Source: CAZWUK01 sp964636685
GTDB lineage: Bacteria; Bacillota; Clostridia; Christensenellales; CAG-138
Direction of reading: 5' to 3'
Length of the DNA stretch: 53,803 nt
Assembly (NCBI GenBank): GCA_964636685.1
Contig: CAZWUK010000004.1
Coordinates: 1 to 53,803 of the forward strand
The notes under the pieces are model-generated. The model did no database searches. It had not been told where the DNA came from and worked only from the letters and a program-made list of their open reading frames with translations. The position numbers were made by a program, and so were the translations under genes. Shown here piece after piece: positions 40,949 through 49,891 of this stretch; positions within the stretch are counted from its first letter, which is position 1, and each line of letters begins with the position of its first letter.

Positions 40949-41158
40949 ATGACATTCCAAAAAGCGGAAAAGCATAGTACAAAACAGTGTGCGGCTTCCG
41001 GCTGCGCTTGTGCTGCGTTCTCCATGTTCATACTGCAAAACCGCCTTACGCTCAACGTCCTGTTGGGCGTATTGCTTATGCTTGCCGTTCTTCTGATTGG
41101 CATCCGCATTATGATGGCGCTTGTGCGCCGCATTGAACCGCTTTCGGAACGAGCCTGA
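40949..41158 (+). CDS. Small single-pass membrane protein
   Basis: 69 residues; ATG 40949 preferred for AAAGGAG with 9-nt spacing. N-terminal half is polar with CAASGCACAAF (three Cys); a hydrophobic stretch of about 30 residues (about 27-58) forms one or two helices; short basic tail. It has its own promoter and is closed by a terminator, upstream of the liv operon. No family recognised. Confidence 0.65.
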   Translation: MTFQKAEKHSTKQCAASGCACAAFSMFILQNRLTLNVLLGVLLMLAVLLIGIRIMMALVRRIEPLSERA

Positions 41159-41177
41159 CCAAGGGATATTGGTAGAT

Positions 41178-41211
41178 AACGGCGGTTCCGGATCTGCGGA
41201 ACCGCCGTTTT
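41178..41211 (+). terminator. Terminator between the small membrane protein and the liv operon
   Basis: Perfect 13-bp stem AACGGCGGTTCCG / CGGAACCGCCGTT with a 6-nt loop, then TT and ATATAT. It lies 62 bp before livK and may act partly as an attenuator, since little room remains for a separate promoter (TATATT at 41249 is a weak -10). Confidence 0.85.
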
Positions 41212-41272
41212 ATATATCGGCGGAGGCTTCCACCGAGATCAAAAAGACTATATTGTAGTGGAGGAAATAAAG

Positions 41273-42454
41273 ATGAAAAAGGTACTCAGTATCGTTCTGG
41301 CGGCAGTGCTGCTGATGGGCAGCTTTGCACTGGCAGGCTGTCAAAAAGGCTCCGATACCATCAAGGTCGGCCTGAACTATGAGCTCTCCGGCGACTATGC
41401 CATGTACGGTCTGGCCTGCAACGCCGGCGCGGAGCTTGCGCTCGCAGAAGTCAATGCCAATGGCGGCATCAACGGAAAGCAGATCGAGGTCGTCAAGTAC
41501 GACAACAAGTGCGACGCAGCGGAAGCGACCACGCTTGCCACCAAGCTCATGACGCAGGACAAGGTTCTTGCCATCATTGGGCCCGCTCTGACCGGTACGT
41601 TCACGGCGGAAAGCTCCGTTGCCGAGAGCAACAAGGTTCCGGTAATCACGGGCAGCGCCACGGGCGACGACGTCATTGCAACGCATGACGCGGACGGCAA
41701 CGTGACCGCGGTCAAGAACTACACCTTCCGTATCTGCTTCAACGATTCCTATCAGGGCACCACCATGGCAAACTTTGCGACCGAGACGCTGGGCGCGAAG
41801 AAGGCCGCGATCTACGCGGATAACGCCAGCGACTATGCCAAGGGTCTGACCAAGAGCTTCACCAACACCTTCAACGGTGAGATCGTTGCGACCGAGTATT
41901 ATACCACGGGCGATACGGACTTCAACGCCGTTCTAACCTCGCTGAAGGACAAGGATTTTGACGTGTTGTTCATCCCCGGCTATTACAGCGAAGTCGGTCT
42001 GATTATCAAACAGGCGCGCGCGCTTGGCATCGACTGCCCGATCCTCGGCGCTGATGGCTTTGAATCCCCGACGCTGGTGGATCTGGCGGGCGCAGACGCG
42101 CTGTCCAACGTCTATTACAGCTGCCACTATTCGGCTTTGCTGCCGGGCGACGCAATCGCAAATTTCGTTACCAATTACAAGGCGGCCCACAACGGTGAAG
42201 AACCCAACATGTTCCACGCCATGGGCTATGACGCCGCCATGTTCCTCTGCGACGCGATCGCCCGCGCCTACGAAGCAAACGACGGCAAGGACATTACGTC
42301 TGCCGACGTGCAGGCGCAGCTGGTTGCGACCGAGAACTTCTCCGGCGTGACGGGCTCCTTCTCCATCGATCCGACGACCCATGACCCGGTCAAGGCAATC
42401 GTTGTGGTCGAGCTTCAGAATGGTAAAGCGGTCAACGCGCAGATCATCGGCTGA
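41273..42454 (+). CDS. livK: Branched-chain amino acid ABC transporter, substrate-binding lipoprotein
   Basis: 393 residues from ATG 41273 (GGAGG upstream). Signal peptide with LAGC lipobox; type-I periplasmic-binding fold beginning IKVGLNYELSGDYAMYG; AIIGPALTG and IYADNASDYAKG are typical LivJ/LivK segments. It binds Leu/Ile/Val or related ligands outside the membrane and delivers them to LivHMGF. First gene of a complete five-gene operon; high expression relative to the rest may be set by the hairpin after it. Confidence 0.93.
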   Translation: MKKVLSIVLAAVLLMGSFALAGCQKGSDTIKVGLNYELSGDYAMYGLACNAGAELALAEVNANGGINGKQIEVVKYDNKCDAAEATTLATKLMTQDKVLAIIGPALTGTFTAESSVAESNKVPVITGSATGDDVIATHDADGNVTAVKNYTFRICFNDSYQGTTMANFATETLGAKKAAIYADNASDYAKGLTKSFTNTFNGEIVATEYYTTGDTDFNAVLTSLKDKDFDVLFIPGYYSEVGLIIKQARALGIDCPILGADGFESPTLVDLAGADALSNVYYSCHYSALLPGDAIANFVTNYKAAHNGEEPNMFHAMGYDAAMFLCDAIARAYEANDGKDITSADVQAQLVATENFSGVTGSFSIDPTTHDPVKAIVVVELQNGKAVNAQIIG

Positions 42455-42480
42455 CGCGCGCGAAGAACACGGTTTCTTTC

Positions 42481-42510
42481 GGACGACCGTGCCACAGGGC
42501 ACGGCCGTCC
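42481..42510 (+). other. Intercistronic hairpin between livK and livH
   Basis: 13-nt arms (42481-42493 / 42498-42510) with 12 pairs and a 4-nt loop; no T-run follows. It probably protects the livK mRNA 3' end, raising binding-protein level over permease. Confidence 0.7.
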
Positions 42511-42537
42511 CATCATTGTATTAGGGGGAAGTTTTCC

Positions 42538-43428
42538 ATGTCCTTGGAAACCATCTTGCAACAGCTTGTCAACGGATTATCGCTTGGCAGTATTTACGCG
42601 CTGGTCGCGTTAGGCTATACGATGGTCTACGGTATCATCAAGCTCATTAACTTTGCGCACTGCGACATCTATATGATCGGCGCATTCATCGGGTATTTCT
42701 GTATTGCGCAGCTGCATTTGTCGCTGCTTCCGGCGCTGGTGATTGCCATGGTCATCTGCACGCTGCTGGGTATCTCTATCGAATGGATCGCATACCGGCC
42801 GCTGCGCAACGCCTCACGAATCGCGGTGCTCATCACCGCAATCGGCGTATCGCTTTTTCTAGAGTACGCCATGATGTTCTTCGTTGGCGCAGACCCTTAC
42901 GTCTACCCCGATCAAACCGGCTGGCTGGCGCAGCGGTATGTGCTTGGCGGGGTCATTATTACGGTACAGCAGATTTTGATTGTATCCATTACGGTAGCGC
43001 TGATGATTGCTTTGACGGTGATCGTTCAGAAAACCAAGATGGGCAAGGCCATGCGCGCCGTATCGCAGGATCGTGACGCGGCGGAGCTGATGGGGATCAA
43101 CGTCAACAAGACCATCTCCTTTACCTTTGCGCTGGGCAGTGCGCTGGCGGGCGCCGCTGGCGTTTTGGTCGGCATGTACTATTCTTCCATCAACCCGCTG
43201 ATGGGCTCGCTTCCGGGACTGAAGGCGTTCGTTGCCGCGGTATTCGGCGGGATTGGCGTCATCCCCGGAGCGATGATCGGCGGCTACTTTATCGGCATCG
43301 TGGAAACGGTGGTGGCGGGCGTAGGACTTTCTACCTATAAGGATGCGGTGGTGTTCCTGATCCTGATCCTGATTCTGATCGTTCGTCCCGCCGGTTTGCT
43401 CGGGAAAAATACAAGAGAGAAGGTGTAA
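42538..43428 (+). CDS. livH: Branched-chain amino acid ABC transporter permease
   Basis: 296 residues, eight membrane helices. LivH pattern from the start (QQLVNGLSLGSIYALVALGY) and the permease coupling region MRAVSQDRDAAELMGINVNK. Strong GGGGG ribosome site. Forms the channel with LivM, whose gene follows 3 bp downstream. Confidence 0.94.
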   Translation: MSLETILQQLVNGLSLGSIYALVALGYTMVYGIIKLINFAHCDIYMIGAFIGYFCIAQLHLSLLPALVIAMVICTLLGISIEWIAYRPLRNASRIAVLITAIGVSLFLEYAMMFFVGADPYVYPDQTGWLAQRYVLGGVIITVQQILIVSITVALMIALTVIVQKTKMGKAMRAVSQDRDAAELMGINVNKTISFTFALGSALAGAAGVLVGMYYSSINPLMGSLPGLKAFVAAVFGGIGVIPGAMIGGYFIGIVETVVAGVGLSTYKDAVVFLILILILIVRPAGLLGKNTREKV

Positions 43429-43431
43429 GCA

Positions 43432-44451
43432 ATGAAAACAAAATCCTCTGCCGGACAAAGCGGCAAGTTTGCTCCCTTCTTCCAAAAAAACGGCGTCAAG
43501 GCGTTGCTGGCGCTTGTGACGGCATATCTTGTCGGCGTACTGCTGTTTGACACGGGACTGGTCGGCGATTACTATTTTGCCACGCTCGTTACCATCGGCA
43601 TCAACGTGATCCTCGCGGTCAGCTTGAACCTCATTACCGGCTTTACGGGTCAGTTCTCGCTGGGACACGCCGGATTCATGTCCATCGGCGCGTATACCTG
43701 TGCGATTGTGCTGCGCGCCATGCCCAATCAGGCGGGCTTTTTGCTCGGCCTGTTCGCGGGCGCGGCGCTTGCCGCGATCATCGGCATTGCGGTTGGGCTG
43801 CCGACGCTGCGCTTGAACGGCGACTATCTTGCCATTGCGACGCTGGGCATGGCGGAGATCATCCGCATCCTTGTGCAGAACATGAAGATCACCAACGGCG
43901 CTGCGGGGCTTTCCAATCTGCCGCGGTTTGTCAACTGGACGTATCTGTTCATCTTCACGGTAGGGACGGTGGTCTTGATCTGGAACTTTATCAAATCGAC
44001 CCACGGGCGCGCGTGTATTGCCGTGCGTGAAGACGAGATCGCCGCGGAGGCCATGGGCGTATCGCCCACAAAGTACAAGGTGATGGCGTTTACCATCGGG
44101 GCGTTTTTTGCGGGCGTCGCGGGCGCGATGTATGCGTCGTATTTCTATTTTATCAGCCCCGGCATGTTCAACTTTAAGAAATCGATCGACATTCTTGTCA
44201 TCGTCGTATTTGGCGGCATGGGCAGCCTGTCGGGTTCGGTCATTGCCGCGGTGCTGCTCGCGTTAATCAACACGCTTCTCCAATCCATCACGGATCTTCG
44301 CATGGTGCTGTATGCGCTTTTGCTGGTGGTCATTATGATCTTCCGGCCGCAGGGTCTGCTTGGCAGCAAGGAAGTGTCGCTTGCGCTGCTCAAGAGCATC
44401 AAGCTGCCGGGCTTCCTCCGGAAAAAAGCGCAGGGGGGTGAAGAAGAATGA
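43432..44451 (+). CDS. livM: Branched-chain amino acid ABC transporter permease
   Basis: 339 residues, about nine membrane helices. LivM pattern: LNLITGFTGQFSLGHAGFMS and ACIAVREDEIAAEAMGVSPT (coupling helix). Basic C-terminal tail. Start with AAGGTG; its stop overlaps livG by 4 nt (ATGA). Confidence 0.94.
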   Translation: MKTKSSAGQSGKFAPFFQKNGVKALLALVTAYLVGVLLFDTGLVGDYYFATLVTIGINVILAVSLNLITGFTGQFSLGHAGFMSIGAYTCAIVLRAMPNQAGFLLGLFAGAALAAIIGIAVGLPTLRLNGDYLAIATLGMAEIIRILVQNMKITNGAAGLSNLPRFVNWTYLFIFTVGTVVLIWNFIKSTHGRACIAVREDEIAAEAMGVSPTKYKVMAFTIGAFFAGVAGAMYASYFYFISPGMFNFKKSIDILVIVVFGGMGSLSGSVIAAVLLALINTLLQSITDLRMVLYALLLVVIMIFRPQGLLGSKEVSLALLKSIKLPGFLRKKAQGGEEE

Positions 44452-45236
44452 GCACAAGACTTCGCGTTGACCATCTGACACGCACCTTCGGCGGCCTGAC
44501 TGCTGTTTCCGACGTTTGCATGGAGATCAAAACCGGCGAGCTGGTCGGTTTGATCGGCCCCAACGGCGCCGGAAAAACGACGGTATTCAACCTCTTGACC
44601 GGCATCTATGCGCCATCCTCCGGGCATGTATATCTCACCCGGCACGGCAAGGAGCAGGATATCTCCGGCATGCGCCCGCACATTGTGTGCAGCGAGGGCA
44701 TTGCAAGAACGTTTCAAAATATTCGCTTGTTCCGTGAGATGTCGGTGCTTGACAACGTCCGCATCGGTATCCACAAAAATATCCAGTACGGCATGGGGAG
44801 CGCGTTTTTCCATCTGCCGCAATGGAAGAAGGAAGAGCGTATCTCGCGCGATATGGCGATGCAGCTGCTCGATGAATTTGGGCTTGCGGACAAAGCCTGC
44901 GAACCGGCAAGAAACCTGCCCTATGGCGAACAGCGCCGGCTGGAGATTGCGCGCGCGCTTGCGACGGAGCCGAAGCTTCTGCTGCTTGACGAACCGGCTG
45001 CCGGCATGAATCCGGCGGAAACATTCGACCTGACGGAACTGATCCGCAAGATCCGCAAGGACTATGAGCTGACCGTGCTTTTGATCGAGCATGATATGTC
45101 GCTTGTCATGTCGCTGTGCGAACGAATCTATGTGCTCGATTATGGCGCGATCATCGCATCCGGCACGCCGGACGAGATCCAGACGAACAAACGGGTCATC
45201 GAGGCCTATCTCGGGGAGGATGCGGAAAATGCTTGA
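44448..45236 (+). CDS. livG: Branched-chain amino acid ABC transporter ATPase 1
   Basis: 262 residues. Walker A GPNGAGKTT, LivG-type insertion at IARTFQNIRLF, signature reduced to LPYGEQRRLEIARAL as is usual for LivG, Walker B LLLLDEPAAGMNP, switch HDM. The C-terminal extension ends near YLGED. It overlaps livM upstream and livF downstream, so all subunits are translationally coupled. Confidence 0.94.
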   Translation: MSTRLRVDHLTRTFGGLTAVSDVCMEIKTGELVGLIGPNGAGKTTVFNLLTGIYAPSSGHVYLTRHGKEQDISGMRPHIVCSEGIARTFQNIRLFREMSVLDNVRIGIHKNIQYGMGSAFFHLPQWKKEERISRDMAMQLLDEFGLADKACEPARNLPYGEQRRLEIARALATEPKLLLLDEPAAGMNPAETFDLTELIRKIRKDYELTVLLIEHDMSLVMSLCERIYVLDYGAIIASGTPDEIQTNKRVIEAYLGEDAENA

Positions 45237-45933
45237 AGTAAAGGGACTAAACGTTTATTACGATAACATCCATGCGCTCAAGGACGTTTCCTTCTCGGTC
45301 AAGGACGGCGAGATCATGACGCTGATCGGCGCAAACGGCGCGGGGAAGACGACGACGCTCCGCACGCTGTCCGGCTTAAAAAAGCCCCGCAGCGGCGAGA
45401 TCCTGCTGGGCGGACAGGACGTCAGCCACACGTCGCCACAGCAGCGTGTAAAGCTTGGCATGTCGCAGTCGCCGGAGGGGCGACGGATCTTTCCGGAGCT
45501 GACGGTGCTGGAAAACCTCGAGATGGGCGCCTATCTGCGCAAGGACAAAAAGGGCATTCTGACGGATATCGACACCGTATACGATTACTTTCCGGTGCTG
45601 AAGGAAAGAAAGCGGCAAAATGCCGGCACATTGTCCGGCGGCGAGCAGCAGATGCTGGCAATCGGACGCGCACTGATGAGCCGTCCTGCGCTGCTGCTGC
45701 TCGATGAACCGTCGATGGGCCTGTCGCCGCTGTTTGTTTCGTCTATTTTTTCGATCATCAAAACCTTGAACGAAGGTGGCACGACGATCCTTTTGGTGGA
45801 GCAGAACGCGGCGCAGGCGCTCAAAATTGCGCATAGCGCATGCGTGATGGAAACCGGCAGCATCGTGCTTTCCGGTACCGGCGCACAGCTGATGAACAGC
45901 GACGCGGTGAGAAAGGCCTATCTCGGCGGCTGA
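45229..45933 (+). CDS. livF: Branched-chain amino acid ABC transporter ATPase 2
   Basis: 234 residues from ATG 45229, best spaced to GGGGAGG (an in-frame ATG at 45220 is too close). Walker A GANGAGKTT, LivF-type SQSPEGRRIFPELTV, signature TLSGGEQQMLAIGRAL, Walker B LLLLDEPSMGL, and a final KAYLGG. It completes the operon; a terminator follows. Confidence 0.94.
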   Translation: MLEVKGLNVYYDNIHALKDVSFSVKDGEIMTLIGANGAGKTTTLRTLSGLKKPRSGEILLGGQDVSHTSPQQRVKLGMSQSPEGRRIFPELTVLENLEMGAYLRKDKKGILTDIDTVYDYFPVLKERKRQNAGTLSGGEQQMLAIGRALMSRPALLLLDEPSMGLSPLFVSSIFSIIKTLNEGGTTILLVEQNAAQALKIAHSACVMETGSIVLSGTGAQLMNSDAVRKAYLGG

Positions 45934-45960
45934 CAAAAACTATACAAATAGCATTGCTGG

Positions 45961-46006
45961 AACACCCCGGGCGGCGGCGATCGAGCCAAAACCACGGGGT
46001 GTTTTT
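45961..46006 (+). terminator. Terminator of the liv operon
   Basis: AACACCCC (45961-45968) and GGGGTGTT (45996-46003) with a 27-nt loop, followed by TTT. Confidence 0.75.
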
Positions 46007-46026
46007 CCGCAACCGGCATAAAACAG

Positions 46027-46055
46027 TTGTTTGCGACGGCAGAAACTGCTATATT
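46027..46055 (+). promoter_or_regulatory. Promoter of the fructokinase-like gene
   Basis: TTGTTT (46027-46032), 17-nt spacer, TATATT (46050-46055). Confidence 0.65.
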
Positions 46056-46094
46056 GATAAAGGTAAAAAATGCTTTCGAGCGAGAGGAGAGGCC

Positions 46095-47099
46095 ATGCCG
46101 GATGTGACGGCGATCGGCGAACTGCTGATCGATTTTACTTCGCCGGGGACGCTGCCCGATGGATATCCCATTTTGGAGGCGCATCCCGGCGGCGCGCCCG
46201 CGAATTTTTTGGCTGCGCTGGCGCGGTACGGCGCAAAGACCGCGCTGCTGGCCAAGGTCGGCATGGATGCTTTTGGAACGCGCCTGGTGAACACCGTGCG
46301 GGCGCTTGGCATCGATGGGCGCGGGATCGTCTGCGATGAGACGGCGTTTACAACGCTGGTGTTTGTTACGCTGAATGATTTGGGCGATCGGGAGTTCAGC
46401 TTTGCAAGGAAGCCCGGCGCGGATACCTGCCTGCGGGCGGACGAGATCGATCTTGGTGTTCTGGAGGAGAGCCGGGTGCTGCATTTTGGCACGCTTTCGC
46501 TGACCAGCGAACCCTCGCGTTTTGCAACGCGCCACGCCGTGGAGTATGCGGCGGCGCGCGGAAAATTGATTTCCTTTGATCCGAATCTCCGGCTTCCGCT
46601 CTGGCCGGATCCGGCGGAGGCAAAGGAGCAGATGCTTTACGGGCTGCGGAAGGCGGATATTGTGAAGATCAGCGACGAGGAGGTGGATTTCCTGTTTGGA
46701 AAGGAGCCTCCAAACGGCGCGCACCATATTCTGGATTCTTTTGGGGCAAAGCTTGTCTATGTTACCATGGGAAAACGCGGCTGCTATTTTTCCAACGGTA
46801 CGGCGTCCGGATTTGTAGAAAATATCGATCCCGGACAAAAGACTGTGGATACCACCGGCGCAGGCGATATCTTTGGCGGGTCGGCAATGGCGGGCGTTCT
46901 GCGCGCGGGAAAACCCGTGCAGCAGCTGAACGAAGCGGAGCTGACAAAAATCGTGCGCTTTGCGTGCGCCGCGGCCAGCCTGTCCACCGTCCGCTATGGC
47001 GGCATTACCAGCGTTCCAGACGAAAAGGAAGTGCTCGCGCTGCTTGCAGAGGACAGCCACGCCTGCGCGGATGGGCGCAAACTGCAAAGAGAAGCATAA
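46095..47099 (+). CDS. PfkB-family carbohydrate kinase, fructokinase-like
   Basis: 334 residues; ATG 46095 follows GAGGAGAGG. Opening VTAIGELLIDFTS and AHPGGAPANFLAALARYG are fructokinase-like; the PfkB signature DTTGAGDIFGGSAMAG near residue 252-267 contains the catalytic Asp. It transfers phosphate from ATP to a hexose, probably fructose. The last 30 residues (after SVPDEKEVLALL) are an extra Ala/Glu-rich tail. No sugar transporter adjoins. Confidence 0.88.
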   Translation: MPDVTAIGELLIDFTSPGTLPDGYPILEAHPGGAPANFLAALARYGAKTALLAKVGMDAFGTRLVNTVRALGIDGRGIVCDETAFTTLVFVTLNDLGDREFSFARKPGADTCLRADEIDLGVLEESRVLHFGTLSLTSEPSRFATRHAVEYAAARGKLISFDPNLRLPLWPDPAEAKEQMLYGLRKADIVKISDEEVDFLFGKEPPNGAHHILDSFGAKLVYVTMGKRGCYFSNGTASGFVENIDPGQKTVDTTGAGDIFGGSAMAGVLRAGKPVQQLNEAELTKIVRFACAAASLSTVRYGGITSVPDEKEVLALLAEDSHACADGRKLQREA

Positions 47100-47116
47100 A
47101 GGAAAGGGAAATCGCA

Positions 47117-47446
47117 ATGGCAAAATGTGAGTACCGCCTACAGGGCGACTTTGATGATTGGCTTGACCGGCTTCATCAGGGAATTCTTGGCGGAAGCCTG
47201 TCCGCAAGCTTTGAAGACGGCAGCGATTACGGTATCGGGGACGTTCGCGTCGCGGTTCGCGTTTATGAAAGATACAGCATGATCGGCAGCAACCGGGTGA
47301 GCCTGAACCTGACGCTCTGCGGCACGGCGTCGGAGCTTCATCTGACGGCGATTACCTCCGGCGGCAGCCAAGCGATGCTCTTTAAGCTCAATACCTTCGG
47401 AGAAGAAGCGTTTTTAGACTGTATCCGCGCGATCGTGACACGGTAA
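47117..47446 (+). CDS. DUF6054 family protein
   Basis: 109 residues. Features matching DUF6054 are LHQGILGGSLSASFEDGSDY, VRVAVRVYERYSMIGSNRVS and a GGSQAMLFKLNTFGEEAFLD end. Small soluble alpha/beta protein, no signal peptide, function unknown. ATG 47117 follows AAAGGGA. Lies 17 bp after the kinase gene, likely in one transcript. Confidence 0.83.
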   Translation: MAKCEYRLQGDFDDWLDRLHQGILGGSLSASFEDGSDYGIGDVRVAVRVYERYSMIGSNRVSLNLTLCGTASELHLTAITSGGSQAMLFKLNTFGEEAFLDCIRAIVTR

Positions 47447-47516
47447 AAAGAAAAAAGCGTCGGCGCCTTCATCCGCCCGGCGGGGCGCATCACTTCGGCA
47501 AAGGAGAAACGATACG

Positions 47517-47918
47517 ATGCCTTTGCACCATCTTTGCATCCAGACAAACTGCTATGCGGCGTCTTTGAAATTTTACATGGAGGCGCTGTCGATGCAAATA
47601 TTGCGAGAGACAAAAAACTTTCACGGACGGGCATATAACGCCTGGCTTTCGGGCGACGGCTTCTGCGTCGAGCTGCAAACGCCCAAAGCGAACGGCGTGT
47701 TTTTGCCTGCGGAGGCGGCGGTGCATGCAGGCATTGCGCACTTCTGCCTGCTGGTAGACGATCTGGACGAGCTGTACGCGTGCTTGTCTGCCCGGGATGA
47801 TATTGTGTTCCACAAGAAAAACGACAGGCCCATGTACGAGGTAAATGGGCGACGGCTCATGAAAATTTCCGCGCCGGAGGGCACGATCATCGAATTTCGG
47901 GACAGCGAAATCGACTGA
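47517..47918 (+). CDS. VOC/glyoxalase-superfamily protein
   Basis: 133 residues with the two-module beta-alpha-beta-beta-beta fold: HHLCIQTNCYAASLKFYMEA at the start, HFCLLVDDLDEL in the second module and a final APEGTIIEFRDS with metal-ligand Glu. His/Glu positions are consistent with a metal site. Possible roles include glyoxalase, dioxygenase or drug-binding protein; not resolvable. AAAGGAG precedes the start. Confidence 0.85.
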   Translation: MPLHHLCIQTNCYAASLKFYMEALSMQILRETKNFHGRAYNAWLSGDGFCVELQTPKANGVFLPAEAAVHAGIAHFCLLVDDLDELYACLSARDDIVFHKKNDRPMYEVNGRRLMKISAPEGTIIEFRDSEID

Positions 47919-47937
47919 AACAATCAAAAGTGCAAGC

Positions 47938-47973
47938 AAGAGGCGTTTTCAAGCGTGTGGAACGCCTCTTTCC
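47938..47973 (+). terminator. Terminator after the VOC gene
   Basis: AAGAGGCGTT / AACGCCTCTT (47938-47947 / 47961-47970), 10-bp stem, then T's. Confidence 0.85.
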
Positions 47974-48019
47974 AATTGCAATAGAGTCCCGATACTTTCC
48001 GCCTGGCGGATAACCATGC

Positions 48020-48025
48020 TATAAT
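48020..48025 (+). promoter_or_regulatory. -10 box of the ABC-F gene
   Basis: Consensus TATAAT preceded by TGC; the -35 (TTCCGC, 47997-48002) is weak. Leader of about 20 nt to ATG 48050. Confidence 0.55.
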
Positions 48026-48049
48026 AGCAAAATACGAAAGGGAAACGCT

Positions 48050-49834
48050 ATGCTGCTATCTGCTGAACATATCCGTAAGGACTACGGAACAAAGATCCTG
48101 CTTGAGGACGCGACGCTGTATCTGGAAGAAAAAGCAAAGATTGGCATTATCGGCGTGAACGGTACAGGGAAAAGCACGCTGCTGAAGATATTGGCGGGAG
48201 AGGAAGCTCCCGATGCGGGCGACGTGACTGTCGCAAGAAACGCACAGATCTCCTTTTTGCCGCAAAATCCGGATATGCGGGACGACTGTACGGTGCTGGA
48301 ACAGGTGTTTTTGCACCAATCGGCGCAGTTCCGCGAGATCAACGAATACGAAGTGAAAGCGATGCTGACAAGGCTTGGCATCGTGGACGATACCGCAAAG
48401 ATCGGCACGCTCTCCGGCGGACAGAAAAAGCGCGTGGCGCTGACCGCGGCGCTCATCCGACCCGCAGAGGTGCTGATACTGGATGAACCGACCAACCACT
48501 TGGACAACGATATGGTGCTGTGGCTGGAGGAGCGGCTCAAAAAATTTACCGGCGGACTTGTCATGGTTACGCATGACCGCTATTTCCTCGAAAATGTTGC
48601 AAACCGTATCATGGAGCTGTCGCGGGGGAAGCTGTACACCTATGAAGCCAACTATTCCAAATATCTGGAGCTGCGCGCCGCGCGCTACGATATGGCCCAG
48701 GCGAGCGAACGGAAACGGCAGGCGATCCTGCGGCGAGAGTATGAGTGGATCAGCCGCGGCGCCCGTGCAAGAAGCACCAAAAGCAAGGAGCGCATAGACC
48801 GCTATCAGAATCTAAAAGCACAGGAGGCGCCCACAGAGGACGCAAGCGTTGAGATGACGGTATCGGTTAGCCGCATGGGCAAAAAACTCATTCAGCTCAC
48901 AGACGTTTCCAAGTCCTTTGACGACAAGTGTGTGATCCGCGATTTTTCCTATGGCGTTAAGCGCGATGACCGGGTGGGGATCGTGGGGAAGAACGGCGCG
49001 GGTAAAAGCACGCTTTTGAATATCATCGCCGGACAGCTCCTCCCGGACACGGGGACGGTCGAGGTTGGCTCCACGATGTGCATCGGGTATTTCATGCAGG
49101 AGAACAAGGCGCTCCCGCCGCAAACCCGCGTATATGATTTTATCAGCGAAATCGCTTCGGAGGTCAAGACGACCGAAGGGACGCTCTCTGCCTCGCAGCT
49201 GCTGGAAAAGTTCCTGTTTGACAGCAATTTGCAGTATTCCAACATTGAAAAGCTCAGTGGCGGAGAGCGGCGGAGGCTGTATCTTTTGAGTATTCTTGCG
49301 GCGGCGCCCAACGTGCTGCTGCTTGACGAGCCGACCAACGATCTGGATATCGATACGCTGACCATACTGGAAAACTATTTGGAAAGCTTCCCGGGCGCAG
49401 TGATCGCCGTTTCGCACGATCGTTATTTTCTCGACAAGATTGCCACATCGATTTTTGATGTGATGGGCGATGGCAGGGTAACGCAATATGCGGGCAATTT
49501 TTCCGACTACATGGAAAAGCGTATCCAAGAGGAAAAGGAAACGCCGGCGGCTGCCGCAAAGCCTGCCCCGCCGCGTGCGCCGGCAAAGCCGGGAAAGCGG
49601 AAGATGACGTTCAACGAACAGCGGGAGTTTGAACGCATCGACGCGGAGATTGCGGCGTTGGAAATGAATGTAGCCGCCTGCCAAAAAGAATTGGACGGCG
49701 CGCAAAGCGATTATGTGCGTTTGCTGGAATGCACGGAGAAGCTGGAAAAGCTAAAAAAACAACTCGAAGAAAAAACCGACCGCTGGGTATATCTCAATGA
49801 ACTCGCAGAAACCATCGCCATGCAGCAAAAGTAA
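48050..49834 (+). CDS. ABC-F family ATPase, Uup-like
   Basis: 594 residues with two ABC domains and no membrane segment. Domain 1: GVNGTGKST, LSGGQKKRVAL, LILDEPTNHLD. Linker about 225-285 (basic PtIM region SRGARARSTKSKERIDRYQN). Domain 2: GKNGAGKST, LSGGERRRLYL, LLLDEPTNDLD. The C-terminal Pro/Ala linker and coiled coil (about 505-590) resemble Uup. ABC-F proteins act on the ribosome, either resolving stalled translation or protecting against antibiotics. Motifs are all intact. The housekeeping Uup role is likelier than resistance. Confidence 0.92.
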   Translation: MLLSAEHIRKDYGTKILLEDATLYLEEKAKIGIIGVNGTGKSTLLKILAGEEAPDAGDVTVARNAQISFLPQNPDMRDDCTVLEQVFLHQSAQFREINEYEVKAMLTRLGIVDDTAKIGTLSGGQKKRVALTAALIRPAEVLILDEPTNHLDNDMVLWLEERLKKFTGGLVMVTHDRYFLENVANRIMELSRGKLYTYEANYSKYLELRAARYDMAQASERKRQAILRREYEWISRGARARSTKSKERIDRYQNLKAQEAPTEDASVEMTVSVSRMGKKLIQLTDVSKSFDDKCVIRDFSYGVKRDDRVGIVGKNGAGKSTLLNIIAGQLLPDTGTVEVGSTMCIGYFMQENKALPPQTRVYDFISEIASEVKTTEGTLSASQLLEKFLFDSNLQYSNIEKLSGGERRRLYLLSILAAAPNVLLLDEPTNDLDIDTLTILENYLESFPGAVIAVSHDRYFLDKIATSIFDVMGDGRVTQYAGNFSDYMEKRIQEEKETPAAAAKPAPPRAPAKPGKRKMTFNEQREFERIDAEIAALEMNVAACQKELDGAQSDYVRLLECTEKLEKLKKQLEEKTDRWVYLNELAETIAMQQK

Positions 49835-49846
49835 GATGAATACACA

Positions 49847-49884
49847 AAAAGCCGGAGATCTCTTGTGAAATCTCCGGCTTTTTT
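49847..49884. terminator. Bidirectional terminator between ABC-F and methyltransferase genes
   Basis: AAAAGCCGGAGAT / ATCTCCGGCTTTT stem (49847-49859 / 49870-49882) with T-runs on both strands, serving the two convergent genes. Confidence 0.93.
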
Positions 49885-49891
49885 GACGGCC

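Noticed and set aside
42859..44004. 381-codon open frame antisense to livH/livM
   Set aside because: Overlaps two well-conserved permease genes and shows no protein motif.
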